Assembly: GCA_036661515.1 (NCBI GenBank)
Contig: JAVWYO010000001.1
Coordinates: 1-64,000 of the forward strand
Origin: HGM05232 sp036661515
Lineage (GTDB): Bacteria > Bacteroidota > Bacteroidia > Bacteroidales > Muribaculaceae
Length of the DNA: 64,000 bases
Reading direction: 5' to 3'
The position numbers and the translations under genes are program-made. How positions within the stretch are numbered: the stretch's first letter is position 1; each line of letters starts with the position of its first letter. The notes under the pieces were generated by a model. The model worked only from the letters and a program-made list of their open reading frames with translations, searched no databases and was not told where the DNA came from. This document shows, piece by piece, positions 18,449 through 25,720 of this stretch.

Positions 18449-19039
18449 ATGGAAAATTTAATAACTCTTACCGACGAACAGTTGGTTGCGTTATATGCAA
18501 AGGGTGAAAATGAGGCGTTTGATGTTCTTCTTAATCGACATAAGACTCGCATCTATTCCTACATCAATCACATAGTTAAAGATCGTGATTTATCTGATGA
18601 TATATTTCAAGAGACTTTTGTTAAGGCTATAACAACTATAAATCAAGGTCGTTATACCGAAAACGGTAAATTCCCTGCTTGGATTTCTCGGATTGCTCAC
18701 AATCTTATTATAGATTATTATCGTCAAGAAAAAACTGAAAATAATCAATCTTGTGACAGCGATAATATTGACATTCTTAATCGTAAAGAATTAAGTGAAG
18801 ACACCATTGAAGATATTCTTATATCTTCGCAAATTCAGCAAGATGTAAAACGCTTAGTAATGGCTCTCCCTGATAGTCAACGCGAAGTCGTAATAATGAG
18901 ATATTATCGTAATATGAGCTTTAAGGAGATTGCCGACAACACAAATGTTAGTATTAACACCGCTCTTGGACGTATGCGGTATGCAATTCTTAATATACGT
19001 CGCATTGCTGAAGAAAATAATATTATACTCACTGCCTAA
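18449..19039 (+). CDS. sigma-70 family (ECF-like) RNA polymerase sigma factor
   Basis: A 196-residue regulator that directs RNA polymerase to specific promoters. Region 2 spans about 20-90 (RHKTRIYSYINHIVKDRDLSD... then IFQETFVKA and FPAWISRIAHNLIIDYYR), and region 4 spans about 130-185, with a helix-turn-helix in YRNMSFKEIADNTNVSINTALGRMR. Regions 1 and 3 are absent, as in ECF sigma factors. No adjacent anti-sigma or TonB-dependent receptor gene is present, so it is not a typical polysaccharide-locus ECF pair. The long structured leader suggests post-transcriptional or feedback control. Confidence 0.92.
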   Translation: MENLITLTDEQLVALYAKGENEAFDVLLNRHKTRIYSYINHIVKDRDLSDDIFQETFVKAITTINQGRYTENGKFPAWISRIAHNLIIDYYRQEKTENNQSCDSDNIDILNRKELSEDTIEDILISSQIQQDVKRLVMALPDSQREVVIMRYYRNMSFKEIADNTNVSINTALGRMRYAILNIRRIAEENNIILTA

Positions 19040-19050
19040 GAAGCTGTAAT

Positions 19051-19080
19051 AAAAAAAAGAAAATTTATTTTCTTTTTTTT
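19051..19080. terminator. A/T-only hairpin after the sigma-factor gene
   Basis: Fourteen-base arms A8GAAAAT and ATTTTCT8 pair almost without a loop. The T8 run on the plus strand follows the weak stem; only one G-C pair supports it, so the terminator call is tentative. Confidence 0.4.
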
Positions 19081-19143
19081 ATTGCTTTCATTAGTGTTAT
19101 CTTTGTCATATGATTACTGTATTCAAAAGATTAATTTTTTAAT

Positions 19144-20040
19144 ATGAAACCAACCTTATTAGTTCTTGCTGCTGGCATGGGAAGCCGTTATGGTGGCCTC
19201 AAGCAATTAGATGCCGTAGGCCCATCTGGTGAAACAATTATGGACTATTCTATATATGATGCAATTAGATGCGGATTTGGAAAGATAGTATTTGTTATTC
19301 GTCATGATTTTGAAAAAGATTTTCGTGATAAGATACTCCCAAAATATGAAAATCATATCCCTATAGAAGTAGTATTCCAAGATATAACAAAACTGCCTAA
19401 CGGTATTAAGCCAAACCCCGAACGCATCAAGCCTTGGGGCACAAACCATGCCGTATTGATGGGTAAAGACATCATAAAAGAACCATTTGCAGTAATTAAT
19501 GCTGACGATTTCTATGGCTATGATAGCTTTAAAACATTAGCAGATGCACTGATTAAAATGATTGGTAAGACCAATGAATATTGTATGGTAGGATTTCGTG
19601 TTGGTAATACTCTGTCTGATAGCGGTGATGTCTCGCGCGGAATATGCAACATCACCGACGGCATTCTTTCCACAGTAACGGAAAGACATGGCATAATGAG
19701 ACGTGATGGAGATGTATCTTTTATAGAAAACGATGAGATAAATGTAATTGATGATAATACTCTCGTTTCAATGAATATGTGGGGATTTACTCCTGATTAT
19801 TTTGAATATTCAGAGGACTTTTTTATTAAATTCCTTAGTAAAAATGCCAATGAATTGAAAGCCGAATTTTACATCCCGACTATGGTTAATGAACTAATAA
19901 CGTCAGGTAAATCCACAGTGAAAGTATATGACACCTCGTCGTCTTGGTTTGGAGTTACCTATGCCGATGATAAAGAGGTTGTGGTGAAAAAAATTAGTAA
20001 TCTTATTAAAAATGGAGAATATCCACAAAAACTATTTTAA
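19144..20040 (+). CDS. sugar-phosphate nucleotidyltransferase-like protein
   Basis: A 298-residue member of the NTP_transferase fold. The N-terminal nucleotide-binding motif is LVLAAGMGSRYGGLKQLDAVGPSGE (about 5-29) and the metal-binding strand is FAVINADDFYGYDSF (around 118-132). The family activates sugar 1-phosphates to NDP-sugars, but the exact substrate of this subgroup is not known to me. It sits 26 nt upstream of galE on the same strand, which suggests a shared role in nucleotide-sugar metabolism for cell-surface glycans. Confidence 0.85.
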   Translation: MKPTLLVLAAGMGSRYGGLKQLDAVGPSGETIMDYSIYDAIRCGFGKIVFVIRHDFEKDFRDKILPKYENHIPIEVVFQDITKLPNGIKPNPERIKPWGTNHAVLMGKDIIKEPFAVINADDFYGYDSFKTLADALIKMIGKTNEYCMVGFRVGNTLSDSGDVSRGICNITDGILSTVTERHGIMRRDGDVSFIENDEINVIDDNTLVSMNMWGFTPDYFEYSEDFFIKFLSKNANELKAEFYIPTMVNELITSGKSTVKVYDTSSSWFGVTYADDKEVVVKKISNLIKNGEYPQKLF

Positions 20041-20066
20041 TTGATTTAAACCTAAAACAAATAATA

Positions 20067-21101
20067 ATGAAAACAAAAATATTAGTGACTGGTGGAACTG
20101 GATATATTGGTTCGCATACAGTTGTAGAACTACAAAATGCAGGCTACGATGTAGTAATTATAGATAATTTATCGAATAGTAATAAACAGGTACTCGATGG
20201 AATTGAGAAAATAACTGGTACACGTCCTGTTTTTGTTGAAGCCGATTGCACTGATATTGTTGCTCTACGCAAGCTATTTAACGATAATAAAGGAATTGCT
20301 GGAATTATCAATTTTGCTGCAAGTAAAGCTGTTGGAGAATCAGTAGAAAAGCCAATTCTATACTATCGTAATAATTTGGTAACATTATTAAATCTACTTG
20401 AAGTTATGCCAGAATTTGGCACGAAAGGAATCGTTTTTTCATCATCTTGTACTGTATATGGTGAGCCAGATGAAAATCCAGTTACTGAGAATGCTCCAAT
20501 AAAAAAAGCAACATCACCCTATGGCAACACAAAACAAATTTCTGAAGAAATAATCGCCGACACTATTAATTCAGGAGCACCAATAAAAAGCATTTTACTT
20601 AGATATTTCAATCCAGTTGGAGCACATCCAAGTGCTGAAATTGGAGAATTACCAAACGGAGTTCCACAAAATTTGATTCCGTTCCTAACGCAGACGGCTA
20701 TGGGCATTCGCAAAGAAATGAGCGTTTTTGGTAATGATTATAATACTCCCGATGGCTCATGTATTCGTGATTTTATAAATGTAGTTGATCTTGCTAAAGC
20801 ACACGTTATAGCAATTAAAAGAATGCTTGAAGATAAGAGCAATGAAAAAATAGAGATATTTAATTTGGGAACAGGTATTGGACTATCAGTGTTGCAACTT
20901 ATCAATGCTTTTGAAACGTCAACAGGCGTGAAAGTCCCTTATAAGATTGTAGGCCGTCGTAATGGTGACATAGAAAAAGTGTGGGCAAATCCTAAACGTG
21001 CTAATGAAGTACTTGGCTGGACGGCATCTACAACAATTGAAGACACTATGCGTTCTGCTTGGAACTGGCAAAATCGACTGAGAGAGCGCCACATAATGTA
21101 A
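20067..21101 (+). CDS. galE: UDP-glucose 4-epimerase
   Basis: Interconverts UDP-glucose and UDP-galactose (and often the N-acetyl forms) with bound NAD. The 344-residue extended SDR protein has GGTGYIGS (8-15), the catalytic Ser in FSSSCTVYGEP, and Tyr-x3-Lys in SPYGNTKQISE. ILRYFNPVGAHPSAEIGE and DGSCIRDFINVVDLAKAH are GalE-specific. It probably forms an operon with the upstream nucleotidyltransferase. Confidence 0.96.
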   Translation: MKTKILVTGGTGYIGSHTVVELQNAGYDVVIIDNLSNSNKQVLDGIEKITGTRPVFVEADCTDIVALRKLFNDNKGIAGIINFAASKAVGESVEKPILYYRNNLVTLLNLLEVMPEFGTKGIVFSSSCTVYGEPDENPVTENAPIKKATSPYGNTKQISEEIIADTINSGAPIKSILLRYFNPVGAHPSAEIGELPNGVPQNLIPFLTQTAMGIRKEMSVFGNDYNTPDGSCIRDFINVVDLAKAHVIAIKRMLEDKSNEKIEIFNLGTGIGLSVLQLINAFETSTGVKVPYKIVGRRNGDIEKVWANPKRANEVLGWTASTTIEDTMRSAWNWQNRLRERHIM

Positions 21102-21125
21102 TCCACAATATTTGATAAATAAATT

Positions 21126-21171
21126 AATCGAGTAGAGAAATAAGATTAACTCTTGTTTCTACTACTCGATT
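21126..21171. terminator. hairpin downstream of galE
   Basis: AATCGAGTAG (21126-21135) pairs with CTACTCGATT (21162-21171), extended by partly matched AGAAA/TTTCT. It is placed between convergent galE and the 132-residue gene. The T-run is poor, so confidence is moderate. Confidence 0.5.
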
Positions 21172-21255
21172 GCGGTTTCTAATATAGTATTGATAGACCC
21201 ATAATCAAGGTTCAGCCGAAGATTAATAAACGACCATGCGATAGCCCCATAATCA

Positions 21256-21654
21256 TTATTGATGTAGCATACCTTTAATATTAAGATACTTATATAATTC
21301 CCAGCGAAGGCCATAGTCTCCCATTGAATCATTAATTTCTAAAGTATCCCATCCCATTACAATTAGCTTTCTCACTAATGTTTCATTTGCTAAAATTACC
21401 ACACCAACATCTTTCATATCTTTACGTGTGAGTAGTTCTCCTGATAAAATCTTAATCCTTAGCCCTCCTGCCATAAATTTGGAGAATTGATGCCTATATT
21501 CGCTACTACCTGATGTTATTCTTGCCTCTAATAGCGTTGGCACATGACCCATGATAAACGCGTTTTTTGACTCGTTATTAAATTCACGTATGAATCGGTA
21601 CCGCTCATTGATGTCTTTAAACCATGTAGCGATATTATAAAAGTAACTTAACAT
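21256..21654 (-). CDS. conserved Bacteroidales protein of unknown function
   Basis: A 132-residue cytosolic-looking protein. I recognise the pattern WFKDINERYRFIREFN...EARITSGSSEYRHQFSKFMAGGLRIKILSG as occurring in other Bacteroidales hypothetical proteins, but know no function or family name. It is the last gene of the five-gene minus-strand islet, 15 nt after the 74-residue membrane protein. An open frame overlapping its end in another phase (21162-21332) encodes a protein-like tail, so a frameshift near the C-terminus is conceivable. Confidence 0.7.
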   Translation of the reverse strand: MLSYFYNIATWFKDINERYRFIREFNNESKNAFIMGHVPTLLEARITSGSSEYRHQFSKFMAGGLRIKILSGELLTRKDMKDVGVVILANETLVRKLIVMGWDTLEINDSMGDYGLRWELYKYLNIKGMLHQ

Positions 21655-21669
21655 TATTATAGCATTACG

Positions 21670-21894
21670 TTATTCGTTATTTGTACCGTTCCATTTATCC
21701 TTTTCTTCTTTTTTTTGAGCAATTTTTTTGACCCGCTTGAAGGCATAAATAGAACAAATAACCAAGCCACTACCTATAAGAAGACTTACTACCCCTTGGT
21801 GTTGAAACTCGGGTGGGGCGCTACTGAATATCATAATAGCTTTAAAAACATTTAACACTCCCAAGATGCCCAATACCCAACCTAAAATTTTCAT
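21670..21894 (-). CDS. small two-helix membrane protein, unknown function
   Basis: A 74-residue protein with two hydrophobic segments (about 3-23 and 36-53) joined by a short polar loop (SAPPEFQHQG), followed by a strongly charged KRVKKIAQKKEEKDK tail. By the positive-inside rule both termini would be cytoplasmic. It is 18 nt downstream of another small membrane protein of the same design, and the two could act together. No family is recognised. Confidence 0.6.
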   Translation of the reverse strand: MKILGWVLGILGVLNVFKAIMIFSSAPPEFQHQGVVSLLIGSGLVICSIYAFKRVKKIAQKKEEKDKWNGTNNE

Positions 21895-21912
21895 ATGATT
21901 TATTTTTATATG

Positions 21913-22107
21913 TTATTCTTTATCTCCATTGTGAAACTCCTTTTTTTCTCTCATCAGCAGATATGCTGGTAGAAAACAGATTAATATCACACTTATTAAT
22001 CCACCAATTATTGATGGAGCCCCTCCTCTAAAAGTATCTAAAGTAAAAATTTGAAATACCATAACAAATCCAAAAACTAAAAAACACACGCCAAATGTTC
22101 TCTTCAT
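21913..22107 (-). CDS. small two-helix membrane protein, unknown function
   Basis: A 64-residue protein with hydrophobic segments at about 4-22 and 34-52 and a charged tail (REKKEFHNGDKE). Its size and topology mirror the next gene, suggesting a pair. It starts a sub-cluster separated by 140 nt from the 373-residue gene; a TACCTTTA element (minus strand, near 22190-22197) is one base off a -7 box and could be its promoter. No family is recognised. Confidence 0.6.
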   Translation of the reverse strand: MKRTFGVCFLVFGFVMVFQIFTLDTFRGGAPSIIGGLISVILICFLPAYLLMREKKEFHNGDKE

Positions 22108-22222
22108 AATAATTAAAATTTATTGTAACATTATCAATAGAATATTTACATCGGAAGATGCAAATACTCTTTCATCAACCTAACGTGTGTAAAGGTATAA
22201 TCTATAATAAGATTATTGGGAG

Positions 22223-22241
22223 AATTGCAAGCCTTGCAATT
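22223..22241. repeat. 19-bp palindrome in the islet
   Basis: AATTGCAAG and CTTGCAATT are perfect inverted arms around a single base, 6 nt beyond the stop of the 373-residue gene. A T-rich run follows only on the plus strand, so for the minus-strand operon it would be an incomplete terminator; an operator is the other option. Confidence 0.45.
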
Positions 22242-22247
22242 GTATTT

Positions 22248-23369
22248 TTATTTTTCAAATGTAACTAAACTTCGATCAAGAATAATTTTTTTCTCACGAC
22301 CTCGGTCGCCAGTTATAATATAATTTGAAGCTAATGAAATATCAAAGACATTAATAAATGCTTCTCTTATGCGAGAGCATTTTTCATTGATCGAATTTTT
22401 TGTTGGGTCGGTTATGTCGTAAATACTCTTTTCCATCTTGTCAAGTTGTTCTCTATTACTTACAGCAAGGTATATTTTAATTAATTCTGTTCTATATTCA
22501 CTAAGATTTTTGAACAGAATGCCATTAGGATATTTTAGGAAAAGCAGATATACCGCTTTTTCCAAAGGATGCAATATTATCTCTTTATCATAATCATTAA
22601 GAATGATTCTATATTCTTTTGTAATTGTTACTTTACTCAGCTTTTGCTCTATCTGCAAAGCCTTTTTTAAAACCATCTGATTAATTCCTATTTGTTGAAG
22701 TCTCGCCACTCTTTCTGCTATTTCAGAAATTAATCTTTGGGCTTCTAAACAAAATTTAAAATCAGCGATTTCGTCTCCTTCAGGCTCTTCAATATCATAG
22801 AACACCAGTGGGTCACCTACATATTCAAGATACTTTAATATCTCTTGTTTAATATAATCTTGCTTGATTGATACACATTCATAATAGCTAAATATAAACG
22901 ATAAATCGGTTTCCGATTTATATCTAATAAACCCCGCTTTTAGACTGCCGCCATAAATAATGTATTTGAATAAATCGCTATATTTAAGAATATTAGTGTC
23001 GTCATACGTTATATCTTCAATTTTGAGATGAGCAAAAAAATAAGATAGCTTTTCAATAGTAATTTCACTATTAATTTTAGGTAAGAATATTAATTTGTAT
23101 CCTCTACGTCCAAATACCGTAGATAAATAATTGATGTTTTTTGAAATAAACCTATTAAGCGGTTCATTATAGCTATCCTCGACATAAATTATTTGTTTTG
23201 AGCACGGAGTAAAAGGTAAATCTTTTGAGAAAGATATTCGCGTTGCTGCATGTAAAGCCCGCTCAATTTTTTGAATATTCTTCTTTTTCCTATTCTTTTT
23301 TACTGAAATTATAAAATAAAGAATAGCTATTGTAAATATTACTAATGAGATAACGTAAAAAGTAGTCAT
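22248..23369 (-). CDS. membrane-anchored protein with conserved Bacteroidetes C-terminal domain
   Basis: A 373-residue protein with one N-terminal membrane helix (about 4-22) followed by a very basic KKNRKKKNIQK, which predicts a cytoplasmic body. The C-terminal third (about 250-370) contains LHPLEKAVYLLFLKYPNG, SIYDITDPTKNSINEKCSRIR and NYIITGDRG. I have seen this combination in other Bacteroidetes hypothetical proteins. Its order of elements resembles the OmpR-type winged helix (opening helix, recognition helix, beta hairpin), which is inference only. The gene lies 12 nt after a Big2 lipoprotein gene and is probably co-transcribed with it. Confidence 0.7.
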   Translation of the reverse strand: MTTFYVISLVIFTIAILYFIISVKKNRKKKNIQKIERALHAATRISFSKDLPFTPCSKQIIYVEDSYNEPLNRFISKNINYLSTVFGRRGYKLIFLPKINSEITIEKLSYFFAHLKIEDITYDDTNILKYSDLFKYIIYGGSLKAGFIRYKSETDLSFIFSYYECVSIKQDYIKQEILKYLEYVGDPLVFYDIEEPEGDEIADFKFCLEAQRLISEIAERVARLQQIGINQMVLKKALQIEQKLSKVTITKEYRIILNDYDKEIILHPLEKAVYLLFLKYPNGILFKNLSEYRTELIKIYLAVSNREQLDKMEKSIYDITDPTKNSINEKCSRIREAFINVFDISLASNYIITGDRGREKKIILDRSLVTFEK

Positions 23370-23381
23370 AAATGTAATTTA

Positions 23382-23738
23382 TTATTTTGCTGGTTTATCT
23401 GGAGTTTCAGTAACATGCTCTGTGGAAACATTAACCTTGCATTCAGCTTCCAATCCCATACACACCGCTTTAATTATTGTAGTCCCTGCCGAAATTCCCT
23501 TAACCAGTCCATTACCCGATACCGTTGCAATATTAATATTTTCGCTACTCCAGTTTAGTTTCACGCTATCGGCCCCTTCATAATTGATTCCAGCATATAT
23601 TTGTTTCCCTTCACCTATCTTAATGCTAAGGGTAGTGGGATTAATCTTCACAGATATAACCTTCAATTCACTGCTACAACTACCAAAGATAGAACACAGC
23701 ATTGCAATAACACATATACTTGTCAAAATATGTCTCAT
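23382..23738 (-). CDS. lipoprotein with one bacterial Ig-like (Big2) domain
   Basis: A 118-residue exported protein. The lipobox IFGSC sets the lipid-modified Cys21. Residues about 27-107 form a single Big2 domain: ISVKINPTTLSIKIGEGKQI, then LNWSSENINIATVSGNGLVKGISAGTTIIKA, the textbook W-S-S-x-N-x-x-I-A-T-V pattern. A short Pro-rich tail (TPDKPAK) ends it. Such domains usually mediate surface binding or act as spacers. It is the first gene of the islet and has a -7-like box TAAGTTTG (23768-23761) upstream. Confidence 0.8.
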   Translation of the reverse strand: MRHILTSICVIAMLCSIFGSCSSELKVISVKINPTTLSIKIGEGKQIYAGINYEGADSVKLNWSSENINIATVSGNGLVKGISAGTTIIKAVCMGLEAECKVNVSTEHVTETPDKPAK

Positions 23739-23905
23739 ATATTTATTTTTTATTCCATCACAAACTTACACAAAAAATACCAATCTCTAAAAAATATTAT
23801 TTGCCACTAAATCATTTATTTTCGTACAAATATCAGTAAAGCAGTCCTGTTTTGTAATAATTATTATTCCTATTTTATCCAAAGCACAAAAAATATTGTG
23901 CTAAA

Positions 23906-23937
23906 TTTGTTATTAGCCATGATTAAATGTAATTTTG
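23906..23937 (+). promoter_or_regulatory. complete promoter of tig
   Basis: -33 TTTG (23906-23909), 20-nt spacer, -7 TAATTTTG (23930-23937): a full match to the Bacteroidetes housekeeping consensus. Leader of about 70 nt. Confidence 0.7.
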
Positions 23938-23941
23938 CAGT

Positions 23942-23968
23942 CCCAAAAGTGTGTAAACTTTGTTTGGG
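23942..23968 (+). promoter_or_regulatory. stem-loop at the start of the tig leader
   Basis: CCCAAAAGT (23942-23950) can pair with ACTTTGTTTGGG (23957-23968) with a small bulge around a GTGTAA loop. It begins at about the predicted start point. Confidence 0.35.
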
Positions 23969-24015
23969 GATAATTTATTATAAGAGTAATAATAACAAAT
24001 AATATATTCTACGAA

Positions 24016-25371
24016 ATGAATGTAACGATGGACAAAATTGATGATGTGACTGCAACAATCACTGTATCAATTGAAGAAAAAGATTATCAAGATAAAGTAA
24101 CAGCTGATCTTAAGCAAGTAGGACTCAAACACAAAATTGATGGCTTCCGACCAGGTAAAGTGCCTGCTGGACTACTTAAAAAAATGTTTGGAAAAGAAGT
24201 ACTTATTGATGTAATTAATCGTGAAACTTATGATGAGCTAATCAAATATATTAAAGATAACAATCTAAATATTCTTGGTGAGCCTCTTATTGATGATATT
24301 AAAGAAATTGACTTTGCCAACGATAAAGATTTTACTTTCAAATTTGAAATAGGATTATCGCCTGTTATTGATGTAGAATTAGATAAAAAAGTAAAAGTAC
24401 CTTATTATTCTATTGAAGTTGATCAAGAAATGATTGACCGTCAACACGAAATGTTTACTCAACGTTTCGGTTCTCAGGTACCTGGCGAAGAAGTCGACAA
24501 AAAAGCACTTGTAAAAGGTGTAATGGTTGAACTCAATGAAGATGGAACAGTAAAAGAAGCTGGAATTACAGTTGAAGCTGGAATAGTTTCTCCTGAACAC
24601 TTCAAGAGCGAAGACGAACAAGCTAAATTCATAGGAAAGCACCTTAACGATAAAGTCGTTTTCAACCCTTGGAATACTTGTGAAGGCAACATCACAGAAC
24701 TTGCATCTATGCTCAACATAGATAAGAGTTTAGCCGACGAGGTTAAGAGCAACTTTGAACTAACTATTTCTGAAATTATTGTACTTAAAGTAGCTGAACT
24801 TAATCAAGAATTATTTGATAGTGTATTTGGTAAAGATACCGTTAACACACAAGAAGAATATTTCGCTAAGATAAAAGAAATGATTGCTACTCAATTAGTT
24901 AACGATAGCAATTATCGTTTTACTATTGATGCCGAAGAAGTCATTAAGAAGAACGTAGGAACGCTTGTTCTTCCTAAAGAATTTTTGAAAAAGTGGCTCT
25001 TAAAGCAAGACCAAAAGCACACGGCTGAAACTATCGATGCCGAATTTGATAAAATGGTACCTTCTCTTGAATGGCAACTTATCAAAGAGCAAATTGCAAA
25101 AAATATGCAAATCAAGGTACAAGAAGCCGATATTATCCAAGTCGCTAAAATGATTGCTATTCAACAATTTGCTCAATATGGCATGACAAATATGCCAGAT
25201 GACGTTGTTGAAAAATACGCTAAAGAATTAGCCGAGAAAAAAGATTATCGCGATAAGATTGTAGAACGTGCTGTCGAAGAGCGTTTATTTGCTGCTATCA
25301 AAGATGCTGTATCTTTAGATGAAAAGATTATTCCAGTAAAAGAATTTAATGCGCTTTTTGAAAATAAATAA
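24016..25371 (+). CDS. tig: trigger factor chaperone
   Basis: Ribosome-bound chaperone that shields nascent chains at the tunnel exit. The 451-residue protein has the N-terminal ribosome-binding signature GFRPGKVPAGLLKKMFG (about 43-59) and the C-terminal helical arms. The central part (about 150-245), where many trigger factors have an FKBP-type prolyl isomerase, is divergent and I cannot pick out the isomerase active-site pattern. A second in-frame ATG lies four codons in (MNVTM). It leads the conserved tig-clpP-clpX-recQ order. Confidence 0.94.
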   Translation: MNVTMDKIDDVTATITVSIEEKDYQDKVTADLKQVGLKHKIDGFRPGKVPAGLLKKMFGKEVLIDVINRETYDELIKYIKDNNLNILGEPLIDDIKEIDFANDKDFTFKFEIGLSPVIDVELDKKVKVPYYSIEVDQEMIDRQHEMFTQRFGSQVPGEEVDKKALVKGVMVELNEDGTVKEAGITVEAGIVSPEHFKSEDEQAKFIGKHLNDKVVFNPWNTCEGNITELASMLNIDKSLADEVKSNFELTISEIIVLKVAELNQELFDSVFGKDTVNTQEEYFAKIKEMIATQLVNDSNYRFTIDAEEVIKKNVGTLVLPKEFLKKWLLKQDQKHTAETIDAEFDKMVPSLEWQLIKEQIAKNMQIKVQEADIIQVAKMIAIQQFAQYGMTNMPDDVVEKYAKELAEKKDYRDKIVERAVEERLFAAIKDAVSLDEKIIPVKEFNALFENK

Positions 25372-25397
25372 AAGCGATTTACATTAATAATAGATAT

Positions 25398-25433
25398 ATA
25401 CAGGGAGAATACCAATAGGTATCCTCCCTGTAT
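25398..25433. terminator. tig terminator
   Basis: ATACAGGGAG-a-ATACC (25398-25413) pairs with GGTAT-c-CTCCCTGTAT (25418-25433), a strong stem with one A/C mismatch and a 4-nt loop, starting about 25 nt after the tig stop codon. Confidence 0.7.
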
Positions 25434-25460
25434 TATTTAGAAGCTGTTTTTAGCTAAAAA

Positions 25461-25478
25461 AAATTCTAATTAGAATTT
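25461..25478. repeat. 18-bp perfect palindrome abutting a -7-like box
   Basis: AAATTCTAATTAGAATTT equals its own reverse complement. Its last base starts TATCTTTG (25478-25485), a full -7 match, so a protein bound here would cover a promoter. No gene starts nearby; clpP begins 235 nt downstream. Confidence 0.5.
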
Positions 25479-25496
25479 ATCTTTGTAAGTATTACT

Positions 25497-25589
25497 AAAT
25501 CAGCATAATATCAAAAAAGGGTGCGTACACTGCGTACTGTGCGTACACTTAGATAAATACCTATAATCTCCATAAAATCAGCATAATAT
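25497..25589. repeat. 15-bp direct repeats flanking the TGCGTAC array
   Basis: AAATCAGCATAATAT occurs at 25497-25511 and again at 25575-25589. The 9-bp-period array lies between them. Such flanking repeats could mark a small mobile or duplicated element. Confidence 0.55.
25522..25548. repeat. intergenic TGCGTAC tandem repeat, copy 1
   Basis: Three 9-bp units, TGCGTACAC, TGCGTACTG and TGCGTACAC, are preceded by A6GGG. The same lead-in (A6GGGTGCGTAC) and unit recur at 29998-30033. The GTAC core is self-complementary. The GC-rich units stand out from the AT-rich surroundings. Confidence 0.7.
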
Positions 25590-25678
25590 AAAATCGCTAT
25601 CCTCCCAATCACAATTTCATTCTTTCATGTTAAATGAAAAGATAATTAATTTTATTTTTCATATTGCACTCTTTTGTA

Positions 25679-25686
25679 TATCTTTG
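25679..25686 (+). promoter_or_regulatory. -7 promoter box of clpP
   Basis: TATCTTTG, 34 nt before the ATG at 25721. No well-spaced -33 TTTG is seen. Confidence 0.45.
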
Positions 25687-25720
25687 ACTTGAAAATGTAA
25701 TAACGAAACAATTTAGATAT

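Larger units (their letters stand above)
23739..24015. other. divergent intergenic region between the islet and tig
   Basis: Contains a possible islet -7 box (TAAGTTTG, minus strand, 23768-23761), the complete tig promoter (23906-23937) and a stem-loop in the tig leader (23942-23968). No coding sequence is supported. Confidence 0.55.
25372..25720. other. intergenic region tig-clpP with terminator, palindrome and repeats
   Basis: The 349 nt hold the tig terminator, an 18-bp palindrome next to a -7-like box, a 15-bp direct repeat pair enclosing a TGCGTAC tandem repeat, and the clpP promoter. No coding sequence is supported. The repeat part resembles the region near 30.0 kb. Confidence 0.6.

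Noticed and set aside
25522..25548. CRISPR array
   Set aside because: The 9-bp period and lack of unique spacers rule out a CRISPR array; it is a short tandem repeat.
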